Of a DNA stretch of 7,119 nucleotides, positions 1-6,316 are shown piece after piece. Under the pieces are notes generated by a model, which ran no database searches, had not been told where the DNA came from, and saw only the letters and a list, made by a program, of their open reading frames with translations. The translations under genes and the position numbers were made by a program. Numbering within the stretch: position 1 is the first letter of the stretch; each line of letters starts with the position of its first letter. Origin of the DNA: an uncultured Drancourtella sp. (GTDB lineage Bacteria; Bacillota; Clostridia; Lachnospirales; Lachnospiraceae); contig CALFLL010000047.1 in the NCBI GenBank assembly GCA_937880845.1, positions 1 to 7,119 of the forward strand. Direction: 5' to 3'.

Positions 1-1950
1 CAGATACCGGAAGATGACTCCTTGACCGGACAGAAGAAAAAGATCCGGAAAAAGCAGATCCAGAAACAGATGAGAAAAGAGCAGGCAAAATACGGAAGGC
101 TATCCTTTGATGATGAGGAAAATCAGATGGTAAAAGGTCCGGGGATGAAACCGGGCAGAACCATTGGAAGGTATGCAGTAAGAGATGCAATTTCAAAAGG
201 GGTATCGGATCCAGAAGAAGAGGAACAGGATGTTGCAACGGAAACGGTTCAGTTTGCAGAAAGAGGAACCGAAACAGCGGTAAGAGGTCTGCGCTATGCA
301 CAGCTTCGGAGCCAGCGTGCAGATGTAAAGGCAAACCGGAGAGGATATCATCTGGATGAAACCGGAGAAAAGTTAAAATTTGGTATGAGTGACAGCATGG
401 GAAAAGCAGGGGCGGAGGAAACGGTCAAAAGGTCGGAAGAGAAGAAAAGGGTTCTGAACCGCTTTTTCCAGAGAAAACGATATAAGGATGCCTATCGGGC
501 TGCCAGAACAGGAAAAACTGCAGGCAGTGCAGGTGGGGCGGCAACTGTTGCCGGTGTTGAGAATATAACCGTGAAAGCGAAGATCGCATTAAAAGAGATT
601 GTGAAGCGGAATCGGGCTGTATTTTTCGGCGCCGGTATTTTTGTGCTCTTATTTCTGATCGTGGCAGTATCTTTGGGAAGCTGCAGCGCTTCCATACAAG
701 GGGGCGGCTCTGTGATCGAGATCACCACATATCCGGGAACGGATGAAGATATCTATGCGGCTGAGAACTACTATGTTTCTTTGGAAACGGCTTTGAACCA
801 GCAGATCAATGAGATGGAAACCACTCATCCGGACTATGATGAATACCAGTACAACGTAGGCGAGATCGCTCATAATCCGTATCATCTGATCTCCTATCTG
901 ACAGCAAAATATGGGGATTGGAAATTTGAAGATATCAAGGATGAATTACAGGCTTTATTTGAAGCACAGTACAGCTTGGATACAGAAAGCAAAACAGAAA
1001 CCGTGACAGAAACGAAGACGGTACGGGTAGGGGAATCCTTAGGGAACGTAGTTACCAGCGGTTACTGTAATTGTTCGATCTGTTGCGGACAATGGTCAGG
1101 CGGTCCTACAGCGAGTGGCGTTTATCCAACCGCAAACCATACGATCGCGGTAGATGCTTCTGATCCATTTGTTCCGATGGGAACAAAGATTGTGATGAAT
1201 GGCGTGGAATATACCGTAGAGGATACGGGAGCCTTTGCAAGATATGGAGTGCAGTTCGATGTTTACTATGATAATCATAGTGCAGCATCCGCACATGGTC
1301 ATAAGACCTGGGAAGCGTTTATTGCGGATAGTAACGGAAGCAATGAAGTGACAGTAACGAATACGACAACGAAGAAGATCTTGTATGTTACCTTAGGGAA
1401 TACAGGATTTGATGCAGTCGCAAGAGCCAATCTGAATGAGGAACAGATGATCCTATACAATGCTTTAAATACCACCTATGGAAACAGAAATTACTTGTGG
1501 GATATAGGAAATATCTCTACAGGCTCCGGTTCAGACGGAATGAGTTATGAGATACCGCCGGAAGCATTACAGGATGAAGAATTTGCCCGGATGATCCGGG
1601 AAGCTGAGAAATATCTGGGAGTCCCGTATGTATGGGGAGGATATTCTCCTTCTGGATTTGACTGCTCCGGATTTGTATCCTATGTGATCAATCATTGTGG
1701 AAACGGATGGAATCTGGGAAGGCAGACCGCAGAGGGATTGCGAAACAGTTGTACGTTTGTTTCTCCGGGAGATGCAAAACCGGGGGATCTGATCTTTTTC
1801 CAGGGAACGTACAGTACGCCAGGAGCAAGCCATGTGGGTATCTATGTGGGAAATAACATGATGATCCATTGTGGGGATCCGATCCATTATTCCAATATCG
1901 GTACAGCATACTGGCAGCAACATTTTATGTGTTTTGGCAGATTGCCATAA
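1..1950 (+). CDS. Membrane-anchored 3D + NlpC/P60 peptidoglycan hydrolase of a conjugative element (CD1108 family), 5'-partial
   Basis: Probable cell-wall hydrolase of the conjugation machinery, opening peptidoglycan for the transfer channel (a role like VirB1/CwlT). Residues are counted from the first codon of the window. Residues 8-205 are a charged cytoplasmic region that starts very Lys/Arg-rich. One membrane helix spans about 206-226, so the rest lies outside the membrane. A 3D domain covers about 353-440, with the three aspartates at D385, D408 (EDTG) and D420 (FDVYY), preceded by a cysteine cluster (C356, C358, C361, C362). A C-terminal NlpC/P60 domain covers about 530-649, with nucleophile C555 (DCSGF), H611 (SHVGIY) and H623. 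A TTG at 22 could start translation, but the frame is open to the window edge and family members usually have a longer N-terminus, so the gene is treated as 5'-partial. It is followed after 19 nt by the DUF4315 gene, probably in one operon. The domains are clear; the exact bond cleaved is inferred from the family. Confidence 0.93.
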   Translation, partial: QIPEDDSLTGQKKKIRKKQIQKQMRKEQAKYGRLSFDDEENQMVKGPGMKPGRTIGRYAVRDAISKGVSDPEEEEQDVATETVQFAERGTETAVRGLRYAQLRSQRADVKANRRGYHLDETGEKLKFGMSDSMGKAGAEETVKRSEEKKRVLNRFFQRKRYKDAYRAARTGKTAGSAGGAATVAGVENITVKAKIALKEIVKRNRAVFFGAGIFVLLFLIVAVSLGSCSASIQGGGSVIEITTYPGTDEDIYAAENYYVSLETALNQQINEMETTHPDYDEYQYNVGEIAHNPYHLISYLTAKYGDWKFEDIKDELQALFEAQYSLDTESKTETVTETKTVRVGESLGNVVTSGYCNCSICCGQWSGGPTASGVYPTANHTIAVDASDPFVPMGTKIVMNGVEYTVEDTGAFARYGVQFDVYYDNHSAASAHGHKTWEAFIADSNGSNEVTVTNTTTKKILYVTLGNTGFDAVARANLNEEQMILYNALNTTYGNRNYLWDIGNISTGSGSDGMSYEIPPEALQDEEFARMIREAEKYLGVPYVWGGYSPSGFDCSGFVSYVINHCGNGWNLGRQTAEGLRNSCTFVSPGDAKPGDLIFFQGTYSTPGASHVGIYVGNNMMIHCGDPIHYSNIGTAYWQQHFMCFGRLP

Positions 1951-1953
1951 GAA

Positions 1954-1960
1954 AAGGAGA
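1954..1960 (+). promoter_or_regulatory. Ribosome binding site that fixes a TTG start for the DUF4315 gene
   Basis: AAGGAGA ends 9 nt before the TTG at 1970. The in-frame GTG at 1961 directly abuts this site and is too close to be used. The upstream in-frame ATG at 1871 lies inside the hydrolase gene and has no comparable site. Confidence 0.75.
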
Positions 1961-1969
1961 GTGAAAGAT

Positions 1970-2278
1970 TTGAATAAAAAAATCAAGAAATATATGGAGG
2001 AGATCCATAAGACAGAACAGAAGATCGCTGATCTTCAGCAGTATCTCAAAGGACTTCATGCTGCTTTGAAACAGGAAGAAGATAATGAGATGATCAAAAG
2101 CATCCGTGGAATGAAATTAGACAGTCATGCCCTGCATGATCTTCTGAATGGAATCCAGGAAGGAACCGTAAAATTTCAGGTCAGCCAGGAGTCTGAGGAA
2201 GAAGGAACAGGCTCCTTTGTATTTACAGAAAAGAAAGAGGAGGGACATCCGTATGGTGAAATGGAAAAAACTGAATAA
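1970..2278 (+). CDS. DUF4315 family small coiled-coil protein
   Basis: Small protein of 102 residues with the look of the DUF4315 family, which recurs beside NlpC/P60 and DUF4366 genes in Clostridia conjugative elements; its function is unknown. Residues 2-40 are Lys/Glu-rich with regularly spaced hydrophobics (I5, I12, I19, L22, L26, L29, L33), which suggests a coiled coil. A second helical stretch around 48-64 (KLDSHALHDLLNGIQ) follows. The tail after about residue 68 is acidic and low in complexity. There is no signal peptide or membrane helix, so it should be cytoplasmic. The start is TTG at 1970, chosen from the ribosome binding site and because the protein then begins MNKKIKKY as in the family. 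Its last 26 nt overlap the DUF4366 gene and contain that gene's start, so the two are probably translationally coupled. A structural or assembly partner of the neighbouring envelope proteins is an inference. Confidence 0.85.
   Translation: MNKKIKKYMEEIHKTEQKIADLQQYLKGLHAALKQEEDNEMIKSIRGMKLDSHALHDLLNGIQEGTVKFQVSQESEEEGTGSFVFTEKKEEGHPYGEMEKTE
2238..2243 (+). promoter_or_regulatory. Ribosome binding site of the DUF4366 gene, inside the DUF4315 gene
   Basis: A perfect AGGAGG sits 9 nt before the ATG at 2253 and inside the last codons of the upstream gene. It rules out the in-frame TTG at 2217, which would give 12 extra charged residues before the signal peptide. Confidence 0.8.
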
Positions 2279-2972
2279 GAAAGTGGCAGGAGTATTGTTA
2301 GGCGTTATGGTGCTTTTTTCTGCATCCACAACAGCCTTTGCATATGTGGATCCGTCGGCAGAGACGACAAATACAGAAGCGGCACAGACGGAGACGGTAC
2401 AGAATAAAGAAACAGAAAAGCCGGCAGATGAGGGGGTTCTGCCGGAAAATAATAAAACAGAGAAGAAAGAAGATGCTTTTACAGAACCGGGAAATGGGGA
2501 AGTCCAGGATGATATCCAGAATGGATCCAGTAAAGAATTCCTTACGATCACAACAAAGAATAACAATACCTTTTATCTTGTGATTGACCGTAGTTCTACC
2601 TCCCAGAATGTATATCTGTTATCTCAGGTAGATGAAAATGATCTGAAGGAATTTGTGGATCAGGAAAAAGAGCCGGCAACTGTCACACCCACTCCGCAGG
2701 TAGTCATCGATGAAAATAAAACCGAAGAAACCGATAAAAAAGAAGAGATAGCAAAGCCAGAAAAAGAGAAGATGCCACAAGCGAATATGGGAGCAATGGC
2801 AGCGATCCTTATTCTTGCGTTAGGTGGAGTTGCAGCTTATTACTACTTCAAGATCTATAAGCCAAAGAAAGAGGAAGAAGAGGATTTTGAAGAGGAAGGA
2901 CTGGAAACAAGTGACGGATTGGAGATCATCAATGAGGATGAATTTGAAGACCGGGAAGAAGAAAATGAATAA
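2253..2972 (+). CDS. DUF4366 (CD1107 family) mobile-element surface protein
   Basis: Predicted 239-residue exported membrane protein of the DUF4366/CD1107 type, a routine companion of the hydrolase gene in these elements; its molecular role is unknown. Residues 1-30 form a signal peptide: Lys-rich n-region, hydrophobic core at about 11-24, and a likely cleavage site after AFA at 28-30. Residues 31-90 are a Thr/Glu/Lys-rich linker of low complexity. The compact part, about 95-135 (FLTITTKNNNTFYLVIDR...VYLLSQVDENDL), is the recognisable DUF4366 core. A second Pro/Thr/Lys/Glu-rich linker follows, then a membrane helix at about 180-199 with a YYYFKIYKPKK stop-transfer. The last 35 or so residues are strongly acidic and should face the cytoplasm. 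The start at 2253 is chosen over an upstream in-frame TTG because it has the AGGAGG and directly precedes the signal peptide. It overlaps the DUF4315 gene by 26 nt. A part in the mating channel or cell contact is inferred from context. Confidence 0.88.
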   Translation: MVKWKKLNKKVAGVLLGVMVLFSASTTAFAYVDPSAETTNTEAAQTETVQNKETEKPADEGVLPENNKTEKKEDAFTEPGNGEVQDDIQNGSSKEFLTITTKNNNTFYLVIDRSSTSQNVYLLSQVDENDLKEFVDQEKEPATVTPTPQVVIDENKTEETDKKEEIAKPEKEKMPQANMGAMAAILILALGGVAAYYYFKIYKPKKEEEEDFEEEGLETSDGLEIINEDEFEDREEENE

Positions 2973-2990
2973 AAAATAAAAAAAATGAGT

Positions 2991-3018
2991 GGAACGCCCT
3001 GTATTTTTGGGGCGTTTC
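2991..3018 (+). terminator. Intergenic hairpin before topB, possible weak or bidirectional terminator
   Basis: GGAACGCCC (2991-2999) pairs with the complementary arm at 3010-3018, giving a 9-bp stem with one G-T pair and a 10-nt loop. Downstream it has only an interrupted T-rich run (CTTTCGTT), so termination on the + strand is probably partial. Upstream lies an A-rich stretch (2971-2985) that would act as the U-tract for a - strand transcript. It sits between the DUF4366 stop codon and the topB ribosome binding site. Confidence 0.55.
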
Positions 3019-3031
3019 CTTTCGTTATATG

Positions 3032-3038
3032 AAGGAGG
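3032..3038 (+). promoter_or_regulatory. Ribosome binding site of topB
   Basis: AAGGAGG lies 9 nt before the ATG at 3048. It begins only 13 nt after the hairpin arm ends, so no full promoter fits between the hairpin and this site. Confidence 0.75.
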
Positions 3039-3047
3039 TAATAAGTT

Positions 3048-5159
3048 ATGTATTTAGTAATTGCAGAAAAACCAAGCGTGTCCAAAGCGATTGCAGAAGT
3101 GATCGGGGCATCAAAAAAAGAAGAAGGGTATCTGGAAGGAAAGGGCTGCATTGTCAGTTGGTGTTTTGGTCATCTTGCAGAATATGTTCCACCGGATTCT
3201 TATGATGAAAGGTTCACCAGATGGCTGTATGAGGATCTTCCGATCATCCCAGAAGAATGGAAACTGGCAGTATCCAAAGATAAGAAAGAACAGTTCTATA
3301 TTTTGAAAAAGCTGCTGAACCGCCCAGATATCGAGTTTGTGGTAAATGCCTGTGACGCCGGACGGGAAGGAGAACTTATCTTTAAGCATGTATATGATCT
3401 GTCCAGAAGTAAAAAACCGGTCAAGAGATTATGGATCAGTTCATTGGAAAGTTCTTCGATCTTAGAAGGGATAGAACATCTGAAAGCTGGAGAAACCTAT
3501 CATAATCTGGCAGAAGCAGCGGTTTGCCGGGCACAGGCAGACTGGCTTGTCGGTATGAATGCGACAAGAGCTTACACAACAAAATATTTTAAAAAGCTGA
3601 CAGTAGGACGCGTGCAGACGCCGACACTTGCCATGCTTGTCGAAAGACAGAAGCAGATTTCAGGTTTCAAAAAAGAAAAATATTTTAATGTGGTTTTGGA
3701 TTGTGATGGACTGATCGCAGAGAAGAAGAAAATCTTCGATGTGGAAGAAGCAGAAAGAGTGTGGAAAACCTGTCAGGGCAGTGATGCGATTGTGGAAAAG
3801 GTGGAGTCAAAGGAAAAGACGGTAAAACCGCCGAAACTGTATGACCTGACAAGCCTACAGAGAGAGGCGAACCGTATCTATGGAATGACTGCTCAGCAAA
3901 CATTAAATGCGGCGCAGAGCCTGTATGAGCAGAAGCTGATCACTTATCCGCGTACAGACAGCCAGTATTTGACAAGTGATATGGAAGAAACAGCGAAACA
4001 AGTGATCCGTAAGATCCATGAGAAATATCAATTGCTGGGACCGTTTGACCAGCCCAAAACACCGGATGTAAAGAAGGTGCTGAATGACAAGAAAGTATCA
4101 GATCATCATGCAATCATTCCTACGGTAGAACTTGCAGAATTTGATTTTTCTAAGCTAAGAGAATGGGAACAGAAGATTTTATTCCTGATCGCAGTACATA
4201 CCGTAGAAGCAATGGAAGAAGATCATGTATTCATGGAGACAGAGGTGGAAGTGCGATGTCAGGATGAGATTTTTAAAGCAAAAGGGAAAGTGGTCAAGCA
4301 GAACGGTTGGAAACTTTTTGAAGAATGCTTCAAGAATGAGGATGGACTTGCTATAGAAAACCCGGCGGATGCAGGGAAGGACAGCATTCCAAAAGTAGAA
4401 GCAGATCATAAGTTTTACAACGTATCCGCAGCGAAGACGGAACATTTTACAGCACCACCGAAACCGTATAGTGAGGATACCCTGCTTGCAGCTATGGAGA
4501 CCGCTGGAAATAAAGAATTTGAGGAAGATACCGAGAAGAAAGGGCTGGGCACTCCGGCAACAAGAGCAGGGATCATAGAAAAACTGATCGCTTCCCAGTA
4601 TGCGGTACGAAAAGGTAAACAGATACTTCCGACAGAGGACGGAAAAGTATTGATCGATATCTTACCGGATTTCTTGAAGTCTGCCACCATGACAGCGGAA
4701 TGGGAAAACCAACTGTTAGAGATGGAGCAGGGAAAGATGGCTCCGGGACAGTTTATGACAGGTATCGAAAAACTGCTTTCCATGATGCTGAATCATTGTG
4801 ACTCCATTCCGGAAGAAGAGACACGAAGGTTCCAGAAAAAAGAGAGCTTGGGAACCTGTCCGGTCTGTGGCGGCCTGGTCTATGAAGGAAAGAAAAATTT
4901 CTATTGCGGTAACCGTGAATGTAATTTCTGTCTCTGGAAAGAAAACAAGTATTTACAGAGCATGGAAAAGGATATGGATGCCAGGATGACTGCTGAGCTT
5001 CTGAAAAATGGAAGTGTTCATGTGAAGGATCTGTATTCCAGAAAGAAAGATCTGTATTTTGAAGCAGATCTGCATATGGAAACCGATGAAAACGGGAGAG
5101 TGACATTTTCATTATCTTTCCCGAAAAGAAAAACAATGAAGAAAAATAAGAGAAAATAG
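3048..5159 (+). CDS. topB: DNA topoisomerase III, type IA, mobile-element form
   Basis: Type IA topoisomerase of 703 residues: it cuts one DNA strand through a tyrosine link, passes another strand and reseals, relaxing or decatenating DNA. The Toprim domain is at the N-terminus, with the conserved glutamate E7 (IAEKPSVSK) and the metal site D103-A-G-R-E107-G-E. This is DxGxE rather than the textbook DxDxE, a variant familiar from Bacillota TopB. The catalytic tyrosine is Y300 in ITYPRTDS. The LGTPATRAGIIEKL block near residue 500 is typical of the family. The C-terminus has one zinc-finger-like cluster, C604-x2-C607 and C620-x4-C625 with C628 nearby, followed by a basic tail. Length fits a complete TopB. 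The start has AAGGAGG at good spacing. Chromosomal and element copies are common in Clostridia; this context marks it as the element copy, probably acting in DNA processing during transfer or replication. The DUF5688 gene begins 12 nt downstream, so they are cotranscribed. Confidence 0.96.
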   Translation: MYLVIAEKPSVSKAIAEVIGASKKEEGYLEGKGCIVSWCFGHLAEYVPPDSYDERFTRWLYEDLPIIPEEWKLAVSKDKKEQFYILKKLLNRPDIEFVVNACDAGREGELIFKHVYDLSRSKKPVKRLWISSLESSSILEGIEHLKAGETYHNLAEAAVCRAQADWLVGMNATRAYTTKYFKKLTVGRVQTPTLAMLVERQKQISGFKKEKYFNVVLDCDGLIAEKKKIFDVEEAERVWKTCQGSDAIVEKVESKEKTVKPPKLYDLTSLQREANRIYGMTAQQTLNAAQSLYEQKLITYPRTDSQYLTSDMEETAKQVIRKIHEKYQLLGPFDQPKTPDVKKVLNDKKVSDHHAIIPTVELAEFDFSKLREWEQKILFLIAVHTVEAMEEDHVFMETEVEVRCQDEIFKAKGKVVKQNGWKLFEECFKNEDGLAIENPADAGKDSIPKVEADHKFYNVSAAKTEHFTAPPKPYSEDTLLAAMETAGNKEFEEDTEKKGLGTPATRAGIIEKLIASQYAVRKGKQILPTEDGKVLIDILPDFLKSATMTAEWENQLLEMEQGKMAPGQFMTGIEKLLSMMLNHCDSIPEEETRRFQKKESLGTCPVCGGLVYEGKKNFYCGNRECNFCLWKENKYLQSMEKDMDARMTAELLKNGSVHVKDLYSRKKDLYFEADLHMETDENGRVTFSLSFPKRKTMKKNKRK

Positions 5160-5171
5160 GAGGAATAAAAT

Positions 5172-6227
5172 ATGGAATTTAATCAATTTGTTAACGAAGT
5201 AAAGGGAGGAATCAAACAGTTTCTTCCGATTGAATATGAAGATGCACAGGTAAGAATTGAAGAGGTAAAGAAATTAAATGAGAATTATCTCGGAATTACG
5301 GTCTTAAAAGAAAATCAGGTAATCGCTCCCACTTTTAATCTGAATCAATTGTACAAAATGTATCAGTCAGATCCAGAGATTTCTATGGGAAGCATTTTGA
5401 GAAGCATTACGGAACTGGTGCTTGATGTACCGGAGCAGTTTAATCCGAAGAGCATTACAGAATATGAGAATGCAAAGAAGAAGCTGTTCATCCGCGTATC
5501 TTCGGCAGAAAAAAATGAAGAAATGCTGCAGAACGTACCTCACCAGATGAGAGAAGATCTGGCAATTACCTATCATCTTGCCATCCGCATTGATGATATT
5601 GGGGTGGGTTCTACGACGATCACGAATGATATTTTAAAGCGTTATGGGATCAGTGAGGAACAGCTTCATGCAGATGCTATGGAAAACAGTCCGAATGTCA
5701 GACCCATCCATGTGATGGTAATGGGAAGTATGATCGAGCAGCTTATGGGAATGGGACCAGAAACAATTCTGAAAGATGAATCTGTTCAGAGTATTGCAGA
5801 AGTTATCTCAAATGGAATGGGAAGTGAGAATCCGATGTTTATTGTAACGAACTCACAGACAGTAGGTGGAGCAGGTGTGATTTTTTATCCGGAAGTAATG
5901 GATCAGATCGGGGAAGGCTTTCAGGGAAACTTTTTTATTCTGCCTTCTTCCACTCATGAAACATTAGTCATTCCGGATAATGGAGCATTTGATTACCGGG
6001 TTCTGGAGGATATGGTCCAGACGATCAATGAAAATGAAGTCGCTCCGGAAGAACGACTTTCCGATCATGTCTATCATTATGATGTGAAAGACCGGGTATT
6101 TGAAAGGGCAGATAAATTTGCAGAGCGTCAGAAAGAAAAGGCAGCCAAGCTTGATAAAAATGAACATACCGGAAAAGAGCAGAAGATGGAGCATCCAAAA
6201 CCAAAGAAACATGCTATGGAATTATAG
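5172..6227 (+). CDS. DUF5688 family protein, function unknown
   Basis: A 351-residue protein that resembles the DUF5688 family, common in Lachnospiraceae and related mobile elements and without known function. It has no signal peptide or membrane helix and is acidic overall, so it should be cytoplasmic. Blocks that look like family signatures are an N-terminal FNQFVNEVKGGIKQFLP, a central EDLAITYHLAIRIDDIG, a Met-rich stretch around 185-195 (VMGSMIEQLMGMGPE), the FILPSSTHET block at 255-264, and APEERLSDHVYHYD at 291-304. After about residue 310 it ends in a Lys/Glu-rich, probably disordered tail. No catalytic or nucleotide-binding motif is evident. The ribosome binding site AGGAGG (5158-5163) overlaps the topB stop codon, so expression follows topB. 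A strong terminator lies 31 nt after its stop, making this the last gene of the unit. A role in DNA establishment or host interaction is only a guess from its neighbours topB and ardC. Confidence 0.82.
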   Translation: MEFNQFVNEVKGGIKQFLPIEYEDAQVRIEEVKKLNENYLGITVLKENQVIAPTFNLNQLYKMYQSDPEISMGSILRSITELVLDVPEQFNPKSITEYENAKKKLFIRVSSAEKNEEMLQNVPHQMREDLAITYHLAIRIDDIGVGSTTITNDILKRYGISEEQLHADAMENSPNVRPIHVMVMGSMIEQLMGMGPETILKDESVQSIAEVISNGMGSENPMFIVTNSQTVGGAGVIFYPEVMDQIGEGFQGNFFILPSSTHETLVIPDNGAFDYRVLEDMVQTINENEVAPEERLSDHVYHYDVKDRVFERADKFAERQKEKAAKLDKNEHTGKEQKMEHPKPKKHAMEL

Positions 6228-6241
6228 AAGTGTAGAGTCCG

Positions 6242-6247
6242 TATAAC
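6242..6247 (+). promoter_or_regulatory. Candidate -10 box (TATAAC) just upstream of the terminator hairpin
   Basis: TATAAC matches five of six positions of the sigma-A -10 consensus. The best -35 candidate, TGGAAT at 6217-6222, is poor and 19 nt away, and there is no extended -10 TG. If active, transcription would begin near 6254 and run at once into the hairpin at 6259, which would make it an attenuated leader for the ardC-like gene. Confidence 0.2.
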
Positions 6248-6258
6248 AATAAGATGGG

Positions 6259-6294
6259 AATCCCTCATACACACGGCTGTATGGGGGATTTTTT
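6259..6294 (+). terminator. Strong rho-independent terminator between the DUF5688 and ardC-like genes
   Basis: The arm AATCCCTCATACA (6259-6271) pairs with 6278-6290 to give a 13-bp stem with one G-T pair and a 6-nt loop (CACGGC). A run of six T (6289-6294) follows the G-rich arm. This is the clearest terminator in the window. Only 22 nt separate it from the next start codon, so the downstream gene either depends on read-through or on an upstream start with attenuation. Confidence 0.88.
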
Positions 6295-6316
6295 AAAAGA
6301 GAAAGAGAGGAAATGA

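Noticed and set aside
1871..1969. ATG at 1871 as start of the DUF4315 gene
   Set aside because: It would overlap the NlpC/P60 gene by 80 nt and add 33 residues unlike the family; the AAGGAGA at 1954-1960 supports TTG 1970.
1567..1986. Open frame of 139 codons on the - strand opposite the NlpC/P60 domain
   Set aside because: It lies fully antisense to a well-supported coding domain, has no convincing ribosome binding site and encodes no recognisable protein; it is a shadow of the + strand codon pattern.
2217..2252. TTG at 2217 as start of the DUF4366 gene
   Set aside because: The AGGAGG at 2238 and the signal peptide both point to ATG 2253.
2117..2566. Open frame of 149 codons on the - strand opposite the DUF4315 and DUF4366 genes
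   Set aside because: The hydrophobic Phe/Ser-rich translation is what the Glu/Lys-rich + strand produces in reverse; there is no family resemblance.
4415..5136. Two open frames on the - strand within topB
   Set aside because: They overlap conserved topoisomerase sequence and the zinc-finger region, with no independent support.
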